Below are positions 1 through 7,284 of a stretch of 8,366 nt of DNA, piece after piece. A program made the position numbers and the translations under genes. Source of the stretch: Gammaproteobacteria bacterium (GTDB lineage: Bacteria > Pseudomonadota > Gammaproteobacteria > Pseudomonadales > Pseudohongiellaceae); contig JAESUV010000243.1 of assembly GCA_016762975.1 (NCBI GenBank), forward strand, positions 1-8,366, written 5' to 3'. The notes below the pieces were generated by a model. That model was given only the letters and a program-made list of their open reading frames with translations, was not told where the DNA came from and did not search any database. The number at the start of each line of letters is the position of its first letter. Within the stretch, counting starts at the first letter, position 1.

Positions 1-1
1 G

Positions 2-1807
2 CCAGCATTCTCTCCCAATGGTGAGTATTTGGCTTTTTCTAGCAAGCGTGGCGAAGGAGAGGATGCCAAGACTCAGGTCTGGTTAATGTCTCTATTCGGA
101 GGAGAGGCGCGGCAACTTACCTCTCTGCCAGAGGATGTAACATCCTTCAAGTGGTCGCCCGATGGCAGCCGAATCGCCCTAACGATGCAGGAGCCCTTAA
201 GTGCAGATCGCAAAAAACAGCAAGAGGAAAAGCGTGACGTAATTCTAGTAGATCAGCAGCCTCGCTATAGGCACCTTCATGTCTTTTCTGTGAATCCTGA
301 GAACGAAGCCTTACAAAAGCCAGCACAATTAAGTGAAGGAAATCTTGTTGTTGGTAGTTTCGACTGGTCGCCTGACGGAAACGAAATTGTATTCGCGCAC
401 AAGTCTACAGATGACCTCGATGTTGCAGACCTTGAAGGAGATATATCGATTGTCTCAGTGCCCGGTGCGGAACAGTTGTTTTCAATTGAAGAAGAATTGG
501 ACGGCGAAGCAGGCGAGCCAGCAGAAGATGAGAAACTGCGCATAGTAGGCAGCATGAGAACGCTAGTCACAGGCAACGGCGAGGAAGGAAACCCATTCTG
601 GTCACCCGATGGGCAGTGGATTGCTTACACCTCTCCGGGCATCGAATCGAATCTAATTGGATTGAGTGACGTCTATGTCATACCTGCTGTAGGGGGTGAT
701 AGTCGCCGGCTCGCGCAAACTCCAAATCGCAGTGCCAATATTGCAGCCTGGTCAATCGACAGCGATGAGCTATTTTTGGTCGAAACAATCGGAACCAGGC
801 GAGCGGTGATCGGGTTACCACTTCGTGGAGATAACATTCGCACACTGACGCCAGAGGTTGGGGTGGTCGGTAGTGTCTCCATTGCTAGCAAAGCAGACAG
901 TCTAGTGTACAGCTGGCAAACAGCTAACCAACCCTGGAATCTTTTTGCACAGTCGACGGAATCTCACTCGGGCTTCGTGCAGCTGACCGACCTGCACGCC
1001 GATATTGATATGCCAGAAATGGGACGCACCGAGCTGCTGAGTTGGACGAGTGATGATGGCACTCTCATAGAGGGGTTTCTTACCTATCCGGTAGGCTATG
1101 AAGAGGGGCGTAGTTATCCGATCATATTGAATGTGCATGGTGGGCCATCGGGTGTGTTTGTCGATGGATTCACCGGCGCTCCAGCCATTTATCAGATCCA
1201 ATACTTTGCGCAAAATGGTTTTGCCGTCCTGCGTCCTAACCCACGTGGGTCAACAGGCTACGGTTATGAATTCCGCGAGGCAACTGCTAACAACTGGGGG
1301 GCAGGTGATCTCAATGATGTATTGACGGGCCTCGATAAGGTTATTGAGATGGGTGTTGGTGATGTTGATCAGCAATTTTTAATGGGCTGGAGCTATGGCG
1401 GTTATATGACCAGTTGGGCGGTCACGCAAACTGATCGTTTTCGTGCAGCGAGTATGGGTGCGGGCATTACGAATTTGGTTAGCATGTCCATGACCTCAGA
1501 TATTCGTCGATATCTGGTAGAGCACCTAGGCGGCTTTTACTGGGATAATATGGAAGCCTACCGTAACTCATCGGCGATGCATCACATCGAGAATGTAGTG
1601 ACGCCAACACAGATTATTCATGGTCAGCAAGATGAGCGCGTGCCGACTAGTCAGGGCCAAGAATTCTACAATGCACTTAAGTATCGAGGCATAGATACCG
1701 AGATGATCTTGTATCCGCGAACGCCCCATGGTCCGCGTGAGCCAAAATTTCTAATGGACGTGTCGCCTAGAATTCTGACTTGGTTCAATAAATACAGAGA
1801 GAACTAA
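2..1807 (+). CDS. S9 family peptidase (prolyl oligopeptidase / acylaminoacyl-peptidase type), 5'-truncated by the window
   Basis: Serine hydrolase that cleaves short peptides, probably exported to the periplasm as is common for this family in Gram-negatives; the N-terminus and any signal peptide lie before the window. The frame is open from position 2 (FSPNGEYLAFSS, a beta-propeller blade motif), so a TTG at 29 is not the start. Of 601 visible residues (numbered from position 2), about 1-340 form a propeller with WSPDG blades near residues 51, 122 and 198 and an acidic insert near 157-180. The C-terminal alpha/beta-hydrolase domain has HGGPSG (379-384, oxyanion region), NPRGSTGYG, the nucleophile elbow GWSYGG with Ser464, Asp544 in QQDERVP and His576 in PHGPREP: a complete triad in the usual order. 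About 60-90 residues appear missing compared with typical 650-700-residue members. The stop is TAA at 1805-1807. Family is certain; substrate is unknown. Confidence 0.95.
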   Translation, partial: PAFSPNGEYLAFSSKRGEGEDAKTQVWLMSLFGGEARQLTSLPEDVTSFKWSPDGSRIALTMQEPLSADRKKQQEEKRDVILVDQQPRYRHLHVFSVNPENEALQKPAQLSEGNLVVGSFDWSPDGNEIVFAHKSTDDLDVADLEGDISIVSVPGAEQLFSIEEELDGEAGEPAEDEKLRIVGSMRTLVTGNGEEGNPFWSPDGQWIAYTSPGIESNLIGLSDVYVIPAVGGDSRRLAQTPNRSANIAAWSIDSDELFLVETIGTRRAVIGLPLRGDNIRTLTPEVGVVGSVSIASKADSLVYSWQTANQPWNLFAQSTESHSGFVQLTDLHADIDMPEMGRTELLSWTSDDGTLIEGFLTYPVGYEEGRSYPIILNVHGGPSGVFVDGFTGAPAIYQIQYFAQNGFAVLRPNPRGSTGYGYEFREATANNWGAGDLNDVLTGLDKVIEMGVGDVDQQFLMGWSYGGYMTSWAVTQTDRFRAASMGAGITNLVSMSMTSDIRRYLVEHLGGFYWDNMEAYRNSSAMHHIENVVTPTQIIHGQQDERVPTSQGQEFYNALKYRGIDTEMILYPRTPHGPREPKFLMDVSPRILTWFNKYREN

Positions 1808-1834
1808 CTTGCAGGGTATTAATCTACATTGAAT

Positions 1835-1867
1835 TAGAATGCCGCGCCGTAGGGCCTCGGCATTCTA
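1835..1867. terminator. Hairpin between convergent genes, candidate bidirectional terminator
   Basis: A perfect 10-bp inverted repeat, TAGAATGCCG at 1835-1844 and CGGCATTCTA at 1858-1867, lies between the stop codons of the S9 peptidase (+) and the TonB receptor (-). The 13-base interior can form a further GCC/GGC stem (1846-1848 with 1853-1855). Its place between two convergent 3' ends suggests a shared terminator. No strong T-run follows on either strand, so intrinsic termination may be weak, or the structure may mainly protect the 3' ends of the transcripts. Confidence 0.6.
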
Positions 1868-1889
1868 GAAAGCCTTCGGTCTTGTCAGA

Positions 1890-4121
1890 TCAGAAGTCGA
1901 ATCTCAGTCCAGCAGTTACAGTACGGTCCTTGTTCGGGCGTGCACCGTAAGGTTGGCGTCCAAGAATATCTTCCTCACTCGTTAAGTTCTCGACGCGCGC
2001 ATAGAAAGTCAGCGCGCTACTAATTTGATAGTTTGCAGCGATATCCACGGTAAAGGTGTCGTCAGTTTTCTCGAATGCATTGCATGACGCCCTTACACAG
2101 ACCTCATCCACGTAGTTGCCAGTAAGATAGGCCGCCCAGTTATTCTTCTCAAAGCCAATCGAGGCGAGGAATTGATTCTCGGGCAGGTAGGGCAATGGGT
2201 CTCCCTTGCTCACTGAGCCGAAGAAGGCGGTATCTGCGATATCGGTATCGAATTCACCGTTGATATGGGTATAGCTTAGCGACACAGGAATTCGGTAGTC
2301 GCTGCCGCTAGCTAGATTCGCGCTCACCAACAACTCAAGGCCTGCAACCGTAGCGGCATCTCCATTGAAGGCATCTCCGATCACACAATCTGAGCCAGAC
2401 GAAGAGGTACACTCACCGAGTATATTGTCATAATCACTCAGGAAGCCGATGAGTTCAGTCGACAGAGAACCATTGTTATAACGAAAGCCCAGTTCATAAT
2501 TGATCGCAGTCTCCTCATCGACGTTCGGTGAATTACTCGGAGCGGTGAAGCCTTTGTGTACGCCGCCCAAGAGAGAGAGCGAGTCACTTATTTGATACAG
2601 AACGCCCAGCCCAGGAAGAAATACCTGTGTGCTGTTCTTGCGCGAGTCGCGGAATGTTCGCAATGCCCCGTCTCGGTAACGAGTACGCTTCTGATCGATG
2701 TCTTCATAACGTAAACCTGGTGATAGCGTCCAATCGCCAATCTGAATATTGTCGTGTATATGAATCGAGAGCGCCTGCGCCTCTTGAACACGGTTGCCGG
2801 CGTTACCGAGAATGCCGAAATCATCGAGGACAAGTGCACCATTGATTTGGCTGTAGTTGCTATTGCGCTGCAGGCGATCTTCCTGGTCTTCGTGAAAACG
2901 AATGCCGAACTCAAGATCGTGTGATGTATTGCCGAACGTGCCGTTCCAGTTTAGCCCTAGCTGTACACCCCGTGAATAGTATTCGCGATCATTGGAGCGC
3001 AGTTGAATGCTGCCCGCTTGAGTGTCACTCGTTCCGTCTAAGATTGATTGCAATTGAGCAGGCGCTAAGCCATGCAGATTCGAGCCGCTATTAATTGCTT
3101 GTATTACGTTAAACCAGCTGGTGCGGTCAAAGTCTTCTGCGGTCGCGCTACCATCGAAATCGATGCCTTCGGTCTTGAACCAGTTGCGCTGATGCTCGTT
3201 GTTGTAGGCAGTAACGGACACGTCGAGGGAATCGTTAATGTCATAGCTGTAACGCAGAATCTGCTGTTCGTGTTCGGTTTCGATGTTATCGAGTTCCGAT
3301 ACGCCGTAACGGCGGAAGGCGCTATTACTGAAATCGCTATCGGTTAGGCCAAGATAGCTCTGGTTAGAATCCTGATCAGTAGTTTGAAGTTTTAACTCGA
3401 TAGCGTGAGGCGAACTCATCGGCGCATAGCTAAGCTTGAGTGTGTAGTCCTTAACATCTAATCCAGTATTGTTGCTGCCGCGATCGATAGACTGAAACCC
3501 ATCGGACTGCCACTGGTGCGTTTCAAGTAGAAAACCGAAACCGGAATCTGTTCGCCCGCCGTAAGTTGCATGAACGCGATAAGTGGAATTTTCACCTGCC
3601 TCGGTAACTATATTGCCCGACATCTCAGTTGGGATAGGTGTAGACACCATATTGAGTGCACCACCAATTGTGTACGGCCCCTGCGTGATTGCGGCAGGTC
3701 CCTTGACCACTTCAATAGCACTCAACCTGCCAACAGTAGGAAAGTAATAGGCCGAAGGCGCGGAGTAGGGTGCTGGCGCGATAAGTACATTGTCTTCCAA
3801 GAGGGTAATGCGTCCGCTGCGTTCTGTAGCTACGCCACGAATCCCGATATTAGGACGTAGTCCGTAACCATCCTCGATCTGAATCACCACGCCGGGCACC
3901 TCGCGGGCGATGCGCTGAATGTCGCTATAGGCAAACTGTTGCAATTTCTCAGTGCCTATATAGTGTGCAGAACCGGCAATTTTCTGTGCCTCTTCCCGAC
4001 TACCGATGATAGTGACTTCCTCGACCGAGTTGTTTTGCTCCTGCGCGTTAACCAGAGGCGCGCTAACGGCTGAGATAGCCAAAGTAAGTAGTAATGTAGA
4101 GCGATGCATAGATTTTTCCAT
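1890..4121 (-). CDS. TonB-dependent outer-membrane receptor, FecA-like (COG4772) family, probably iron-chelate uptake
   Basis: Outer-membrane active transporter driven by TonB/ExbBD; 743 residues, usual length. Residues 1-26 are a Sec signal peptide with likely cleavage VNA|QEQ. A TonB-box-like stretch, VEEVTIIG, is at 33-40. The plug domain spans about 45-165: PGVVIQ, then NIGIRG (91-96), APYSAPSAYYFP (117-128), IEVVKGPAAI (136-145) and GGALN (153-157), which are hallmarks of FecA-like receptors. The remainder is a 22-strand-type beta barrel ending in GLRFDF with terminal Phe743, the usual BAM signal. Cys571/Cys579 and Cys675/Cys680 are close pairs probably in loops and could be disulfides. 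A Fur box in its promoter supports iron regulation. The start at 4121 has no clear Shine-Dalgarno; Met5 (4109) has GGAAA upstream and is a plausible alternative. Ligand not identifiable; ferric citrate itself is not implied, and no FecA-type N-terminal signalling domain is present. Confidence 0.95.
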   Translation of the reverse strand: MEKSMHRSTLLLTLAISAVSAPLVNAQEQNNSVEEVTIIGSREEAQKIAGSAHYIGTEKLQQFAYSDIQRIAREVPGVVIQIEDGYGLRPNIGIRGVATERSGRITLLEDNVLIAPAPYSAPSAYYFPTVGRLSAIEVVKGPAAITQGPYTIGGALNMVSTPIPTEMSGNIVTEAGENSTYRVHATYGGRTDSGFGFLLETHQWQSDGFQSIDRGSNNTGLDVKDYTLKLSYAPMSSPHAIELKLQTTDQDSNQSYLGLTDSDFSNSAFRRYGVSELDNIETEHEQQILRYSYDINDSLDVSVTAYNNEHQRNWFKTEGIDFDGSATAEDFDRTSWFNVIQAINSGSNLHGLAPAQLQSILDGTSDTQAGSIQLRSNDREYYSRGVQLGLNWNGTFGNTSHDLEFGIRFHEDQEDRLQRNSNYSQINGALVLDDFGILGNAGNRVQEAQALSIHIHDNIQIGDWTLSPGLRYEDIDQKRTRYRDGALRTFRDSRKNSTQVFLPGLGVLYQISDSLSLLGGVHKGFTAPSNSPNVDEETAINYELGFRYNNGSLSTELIGFLSDYDNILGECTSSSGSDCVIGDAFNGDAATVAGLELLVSANLASGSDYRIPVSLSYTHINGEFDTDIADTAFFGSVSKGDPLPYLPENQFLASIGFEKNNWAAYLTGNYVDEVCVRASCNAFEKTDDTFTVDIAANYQISSALTFYARVENLTSEEDILGRQPYGARPNKDRTVTAGLRFDF

Positions 4122-4146
4122 AGTGCTGCAAATTCATAATGCAGCG

Positions 4147-4175
4147 ATCTTAATCTAAATGAGAATGGTTATCAA
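4147..4175 (-). promoter_or_regulatory. Sigma70-type promoter of the TonB receptor gene
   Basis: On the minus strand TTGATA (4175-4170, 5/6 to the -35 consensus) and TAAGAT (4152-4147, 4/6 to the -10 consensus) are separated by exactly 17 bases. The predicted start of transcription is near 4140, giving a leader of about 20 bases to the ATG at 4121. The Fur-like operator occupies the spacer and overlaps the -35 box, which is classic repression geometry. Confidence 0.65.
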
Positions 4176-4199
4176 CCGTGCATAGTTATCATTTAGATT
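4152..4199. repeat. 11-bp perfect inverted repeat enclosing the Fur box
   Basis: AATCTAAATGA at 4152-4162 and TCATTTAGATT at 4189-4199 are exact reverse complements separated by 26 bases. The arms bracket the Fur box and -35 region; the left arm also overlaps the last base of the -10 box and the first bases of the Fur box. Each arm contains an ATGA/TCAT element that fits one Fur hexamer, so the dyad may reflect extended Fur occupancy or a second dimeric regulator. A DNA-level dyad is likelier than an RNA hairpin, because most of it lies upstream of the predicted transcription start. Confidence 0.6.
4160..4174. promoter_or_regulatory. Fur box (ferric uptake regulator operator)
   Basis: The 15-mer TGAGAATGGTTATCA matches the 7-1-7 Fur consensus TGATAATnATTATCA at 12 of 14 scored positions. 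It lies inside the predicted promoter of the TonB receptor, so Fe(II)-Fur would block RNA polymerase. A second half-site, GTTATCA, recurs at 4185-4191, seventeen bases after the copy at 4168-4174, and may extend Fur binding upstream. The motif match is seen directly; Fur regulation is inferred. Confidence 0.75.
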
Positions 4200-4390
4200 T
4201 GATGTGATGGAGTATTTGAATTGCCTGCCTACAACTTCAAGTAAACCGTTTCCTCTGTGCCGCGTTATAGTGATTATGAGCATTGTGGAGCACATGGCGC
4301 GATGTCTTGCAGCTAGGCCTAATGTCTATGCGATGTAGAAAGGGATCTCGAGTCTCAAGGCCGCAAGTACTAATGCAAACTGTGGCCTAC
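4176..4390. other. Divergent intergenic spacer with no recognisable gene
   Basis: This is the middle part of the roughly 330-base divergent region between the TonB receptor and the heme protein gene. Beyond the end of the inverted repeat I see no RNA gene, no terminator and no convincing small gene. One 43-codon ATG frame (4207-4338, +) has no ribosome binding site and looks like chance. A short direct repeat, GCGATGT, occurs at 4299-4305 and 4330-4336, 31 bases apart; its meaning is unknown. Confidence 0.5.
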
Positions 4391-4417
4391 TTGGCAGTTA
4401 GATTGGTCGAATATGAT
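4391..4417 (+). promoter_or_regulatory. Candidate promoter for the heme protein / DUF1501 unit
   Basis: TTGGCA (4391-4396, 5/6 to -35) and TATGAT (4412-4417, 5/6 to -10) lie upstream of the ATG at 4452. The spacer is only 15 bases, shorter than the optimal 17, so the promoter may be weak or need an activator. No Fur-like box was seen directly over it. It is the best pair found in this part of the spacer, but it is a by-eye match. Confidence 0.35.
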
Positions 4418-4425
4418 TAAATAAG

Positions 4426-4439
4426 CCAGTGTTTACTGG
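4426..4439 (+). other. Small hairpin just upstream of the ribosome binding site
   Basis: CCAGT (4426-4430) and ACTGG (4435-4439) form a perfect 5-bp stem with a GTTT loop. It ends three bases before the GGAG Shine-Dalgarno at 4443-4446 of the heme protein gene, so in the mRNA leader it could affect ribosome access. It is short enough to be coincidental. Confidence 0.35.
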
Positions 4440-4451
4440 GATGGAGTGATT

Positions 4452-7247
4452 ATGAATATGAGATATCATGGAGCTAGCATTGCGAGAATAGGAGGGAAGA
4501 TACTGGCCTGTAGCCTACTATTTTCTTATTTTGGATTGTTTTCCTCCGCTGCCTCAGCGCAGTTGCCCGAGCTGGGGAGCCCATCTACGGCAACGGGCGT
4601 TCCGACCACGGCGAAGTTTTTCGGTGGGGCGACCGCAGATAATAGCAACACTTTTGGATCCAGCTTTGGAGGCGATCAGCCTCTGGACATCTTTACCGAA
4701 GTACAAGTTGAGAGCGCGCATGTGAACACGGTAGGCAATGTCTATCTGTTGATTCAGCTCGGTTCCGACATCTTTATGCGTCTCGAATCAGGTGAATACG
4801 TTATCTGGGATCAAACCCTGCCGAACTTGCAGGCCACATTGCCGAGTAGAACTTTGCAGGCGAGCGAACCGATCACCATTCTAGAGAATGTGGCATTCGG
4901 GCCAGCGGGTCTGTCGGGTGCAGCACTTGCGATTTTTCTTGCCTATGACACAACAGCTGCTCCCGATGAATTGTACTACAGCGGTGTACCTCTTACTTTT
5001 TCGATAGATGCAGAGGTTACTGAGCCGGCGAGTTTAACTTTCTACATAGCGGATATCTCTGAGCCTATCGTTCAGACGCGGTGCATTGTCTGTCACACCG
5101 CCACAGGAGTTGCGTCGAATAGTGCATTGCACTACGTGAATAGTAATGTGGAGGGCTTTCAGCAGACCAACTACAACACGCTTCTAAATTATATTGAGAA
5201 TGTGCCAAGTGGCGCTTCGCTTATACTTTCAAAACCGCAGGGAACTAGCGCTCATGGTGGTGGAGTACAGCTCGTCGCGGGCACAGCTGAATTTGAAAAT
5301 TGGTCGACTTTCGTGGCGGCGGCGGTTAACGAAGTCGCAAGTAACGGCACAAACGAGCAAGGCATATTCGCCGCAGTCGCGAAGATGGGCAGCGAGCAGA
5401 CACTGCGCAAGGCTGCTCTGTTGTATGCCGGTCGCCTGCCGACGGAAAAAGAGATCGCCAGTGTAAGCGGCGGCAAGGAAGAAGATCTAGCGGCGGCTGT
5501 TCGTGCACTGATGATTGGTGAGGGTTTCGAAAGCTTCCTGCTGGAGTCTGCAAACAATCGGCTGCTAACGCAGGCGTTCTCAGCCAGCATATTTGGAATC
5601 GTGGATCGCTACTACTACCCCAACTCTTTGCAGTATTTTCAAAAGCCTGGCCCAATTGGTTCGGACAAACGTCTCGCGTCTGAGGCGTTGGCGCAGGAGC
5701 CATTGCGCCTCATTGCGAATGTCGTGATCAATGAGAGACCCTATACCGAGGTGTTGACGGCCGATTACATCATGGTGAACCCCTATTCGGCGGAGGTCTA
5801 CGGAGGAAATGTTACCTTCGACAATCCGGGTGATCCTGACGAATGGCGTGAGGGCAGGATCACCGACTACTTTCGTTGCACTGTCTGTGGACAGAACAAT
5901 CCAAACGTCAGTTATAACATCGCAACAGATTACCCCCACGCAGGTCTACTCAACTCTCCCGCTTTTCTAAGCCGCTTTCCATCGACAGACACCAACCGCA
6001 ATCGCGCTCGTGCACGCTGGGCCTACTATTTTTTTCTCGGAGTCGACATTGAAGGACTCTCTGAGCGCACTACCGATCAATCTGCATTAGCAGATGAAAA
6101 TAACCCAACACTGAATAATGAAAATTGCACTGTGTGTCACAACATCATGGACCCGGTAGCGGGTGCATTCCAGAATTACGGTGATACAGGATTCTACAAA
6201 GACCAGCCTGGTGGTCAGCACTCCTTGCCCAGCTCAAATCGATTCGATCCGGACGGCGGCTTTCAGATCGGCGATACCTGGTATTCAGACATGCTTGCGC
6301 CAGGCTTTGGTGCTGAGCTAGCCCCGAATAGTGACAACTCCATTCAATGGCTAGCCGAGAAATTTATAAAAGACCCGCGCTTCGGCTACGGCACAGTCTA
6401 TTTTTGGTACCCGGCAATAATGGGTCGCGATGCTTATGCGCTTCCTGAGAATCCGGAAGACTACGACTACGAATTCAAGCTTGCTGCGTACAGCACCGAG
6501 CAACAGATGATGCAAGATGTCGCAGCCAACTTTGTCGCTGGCAGCGCCGGCAACGGCGAACACAATCTCAAAGATTTATTGGTAGAGTTGACCCTTAGCG
6601 ATCACTTTAGAGCAAACTCTGTGAGCGTTATTACAGCCTTTCAATCTATTGAGCTCGATAGAGTGGGTACGGGTAAACTCCTAACTCCAGAACAGCTGAA
6701 TAGAAAGCTTGAAACCACCACCGGATTTAGCTGGAACTACGGCAGCTATAGCACTTTGGAGCAAGTGTACTTGCTTACCTACGGCGGCATTGATTCCTTC
6801 GACATTCCCAGTCGAGCAACAGAGCTCACAACATTAATGAGCACGGTGGTTACTACCATGGCAAATGAGGTGTCGTGCCCCATTACCGCGCAAGACTTTG
6901 GCCGCACTCAGAGTCAACGCAAGCTGTTTCCCCTCGTGGAGTTGAGCGACCTGCCAACGAACTCGGAAAGCGCTATACGCGAGAATATTCAACATTTACA
7001 CAGTAGCCTGCTAGGTGAAAATTTGGCAGTCAATGACTTCGAGATCGATGCAACTTACGACCTGTTTGTGGCGGTGTGGAACGCTAGGATGGCGGCGAGT
7101 AAAGGGCCTAGTGTGAACAGCGAATCTGAGATTTGTATAACGGACAACGTGATTAACCCCGTATTAATTGACCCAAATCAGACTCTGCGCAGTTGGGCGG
7201 CAATCGTCAATTACATGATCCGTGACTACAAATTCATTTACGAATAG
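4452..7247 (+). CDS. Exported c-type cytochrome-like protein with planctomycete-style DUF1549/DUF1592/DUF1588-like core (two CxxCH)
   Basis: A 931-residue secreted protein of unestablished function, probably periplasmic or surface-exposed. The ATG at 4452 is chosen because GGAG (4443-4446) lies five bases upstream; a GTG at 4446 overlaps that site. Residues 1-36 are a Sec signal peptide with likely cut ASA|QLP. Residues about 40-195 form a beta-rich domain. A heme c motif C211-IV-C214-H215 begins a PSCyt1-like segment (about 205-300). About 315-380 resembles DUF1549 (YAGRLPTEKE), 410-455 resembles a DUF1592 region (DYIMVNPYSAEVYG) and 490-600 resembles DUF1588 (GLLNSPAFLSRF), ending with a second heme motif C559-TV-C562-H563 followed by MDPVAGAFQNYG. 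A third motif, C476-TV-C479-G480, lacks the heme-ligating His. The C-terminal part (about 770-930) has YGGIDS, LFPLVE and two cysteines (809, 895). Domain names are recalled by motif, not searched. It ends with tandem TAG stops and is followed 37 bp later by the DUF1501 gene. Confidence 0.85.
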   Translation: MNMRYHGASIARIGGKILACSLLFSYFGLFSSAASAQLPELGSPSTATGVPTTAKFFGGATADNSNTFGSSFGGDQPLDIFTEVQVESAHVNTVGNVYLLIQLGSDIFMRLESGEYVIWDQTLPNLQATLPSRTLQASEPITILENVAFGPAGLSGAALAIFLAYDTTAAPDELYYSGVPLTFSIDAEVTEPASLTFYIADISEPIVQTRCIVCHTATGVASNSALHYVNSNVEGFQQTNYNTLLNYIENVPSGASLILSKPQGTSAHGGGVQLVAGTAEFENWSTFVAAAVNEVASNGTNEQGIFAAVAKMGSEQTLRKAALLYAGRLPTEKEIASVSGGKEEDLAAAVRALMIGEGFESFLLESANNRLLTQAFSASIFGIVDRYYYPNSLQYFQKPGPIGSDKRLASEALAQEPLRLIANVVINERPYTEVLTADYIMVNPYSAEVYGGNVTFDNPGDPDEWREGRITDYFRCTVCGQNNPNVSYNIATDYPHAGLLNSPAFLSRFPSTDTNRNRARARWAYYFFLGVDIEGLSERTTDQSALADENNPTLNNENCTVCHNIMDPVAGAFQNYGDTGFYKDQPGGQHSLPSSNRFDPDGGFQIGDTWYSDMLAPGFGAELAPNSDNSIQWLAEKFIKDPRFGYGTVYFWYPAIMGRDAYALPENPEDYDYEFKLAAYSTEQQMMQDVAANFVAGSAGNGEHNLKDLLVELTLSDHFRANSVSVITAFQSIELDRVGTGKLLTPEQLNRKLETTTGFSWNYGSYSTLEQVYLLTYGGIDSFDIPSRATELTTLMSTVVTTMANEVSCPITAQDFGRTQSQRKLFPLVELSDLPTNSESAIRENIQHLHSSLLGENLAVNDFEIDATYDLFVAVWNARMAASKGPSVNSESEICITDNVINPVLIDPNQTLRSWAAIVNYMIRDYKFIYE

Positions 7248-7284
7248 TAGATCACCTCTAACCTAGAAAGAGAGACTAGCGACC

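Noticed and set aside
29..31. TTG as start codon of the S9 peptidase
   Set aside because: The frame is open upstream to position 2 and encodes a conserved propeller-blade motif, so the gene begins before the window.
3072..3347. Open + strand frame of 91 codons inside the receptor gene
   Set aside because: It lies antisense within a complete, well-recognised TonB receptor and has no start signal or family features.
4207..4338. Small + strand frame of 43 codons in the divergent spacer
   Set aside because: No ribosome binding site, no recognisable motif, and a length expected by chance; it would need conservation evidence.
4446..4448. GTG as start of the heme protein
   Set aside because: It overlaps the GGAG ribosome binding site; the ATG at 4452 is ideally spaced from that site.
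4509..4514. Lipoprotein-type cysteine at residue 20 of the heme protein (ILAC)
   Set aside because: The hydrophobic core continues well past this cysteine and a good signal peptidase I site (ASA|Q) follows, so a lipoprotein is unlikely.
5252..5703. Two overlapping - strand frames opposite the heme protein gene
   Set aside because: They are antisense shadows of a gene with clear heme and DUF motifs; their translations show no domain features.
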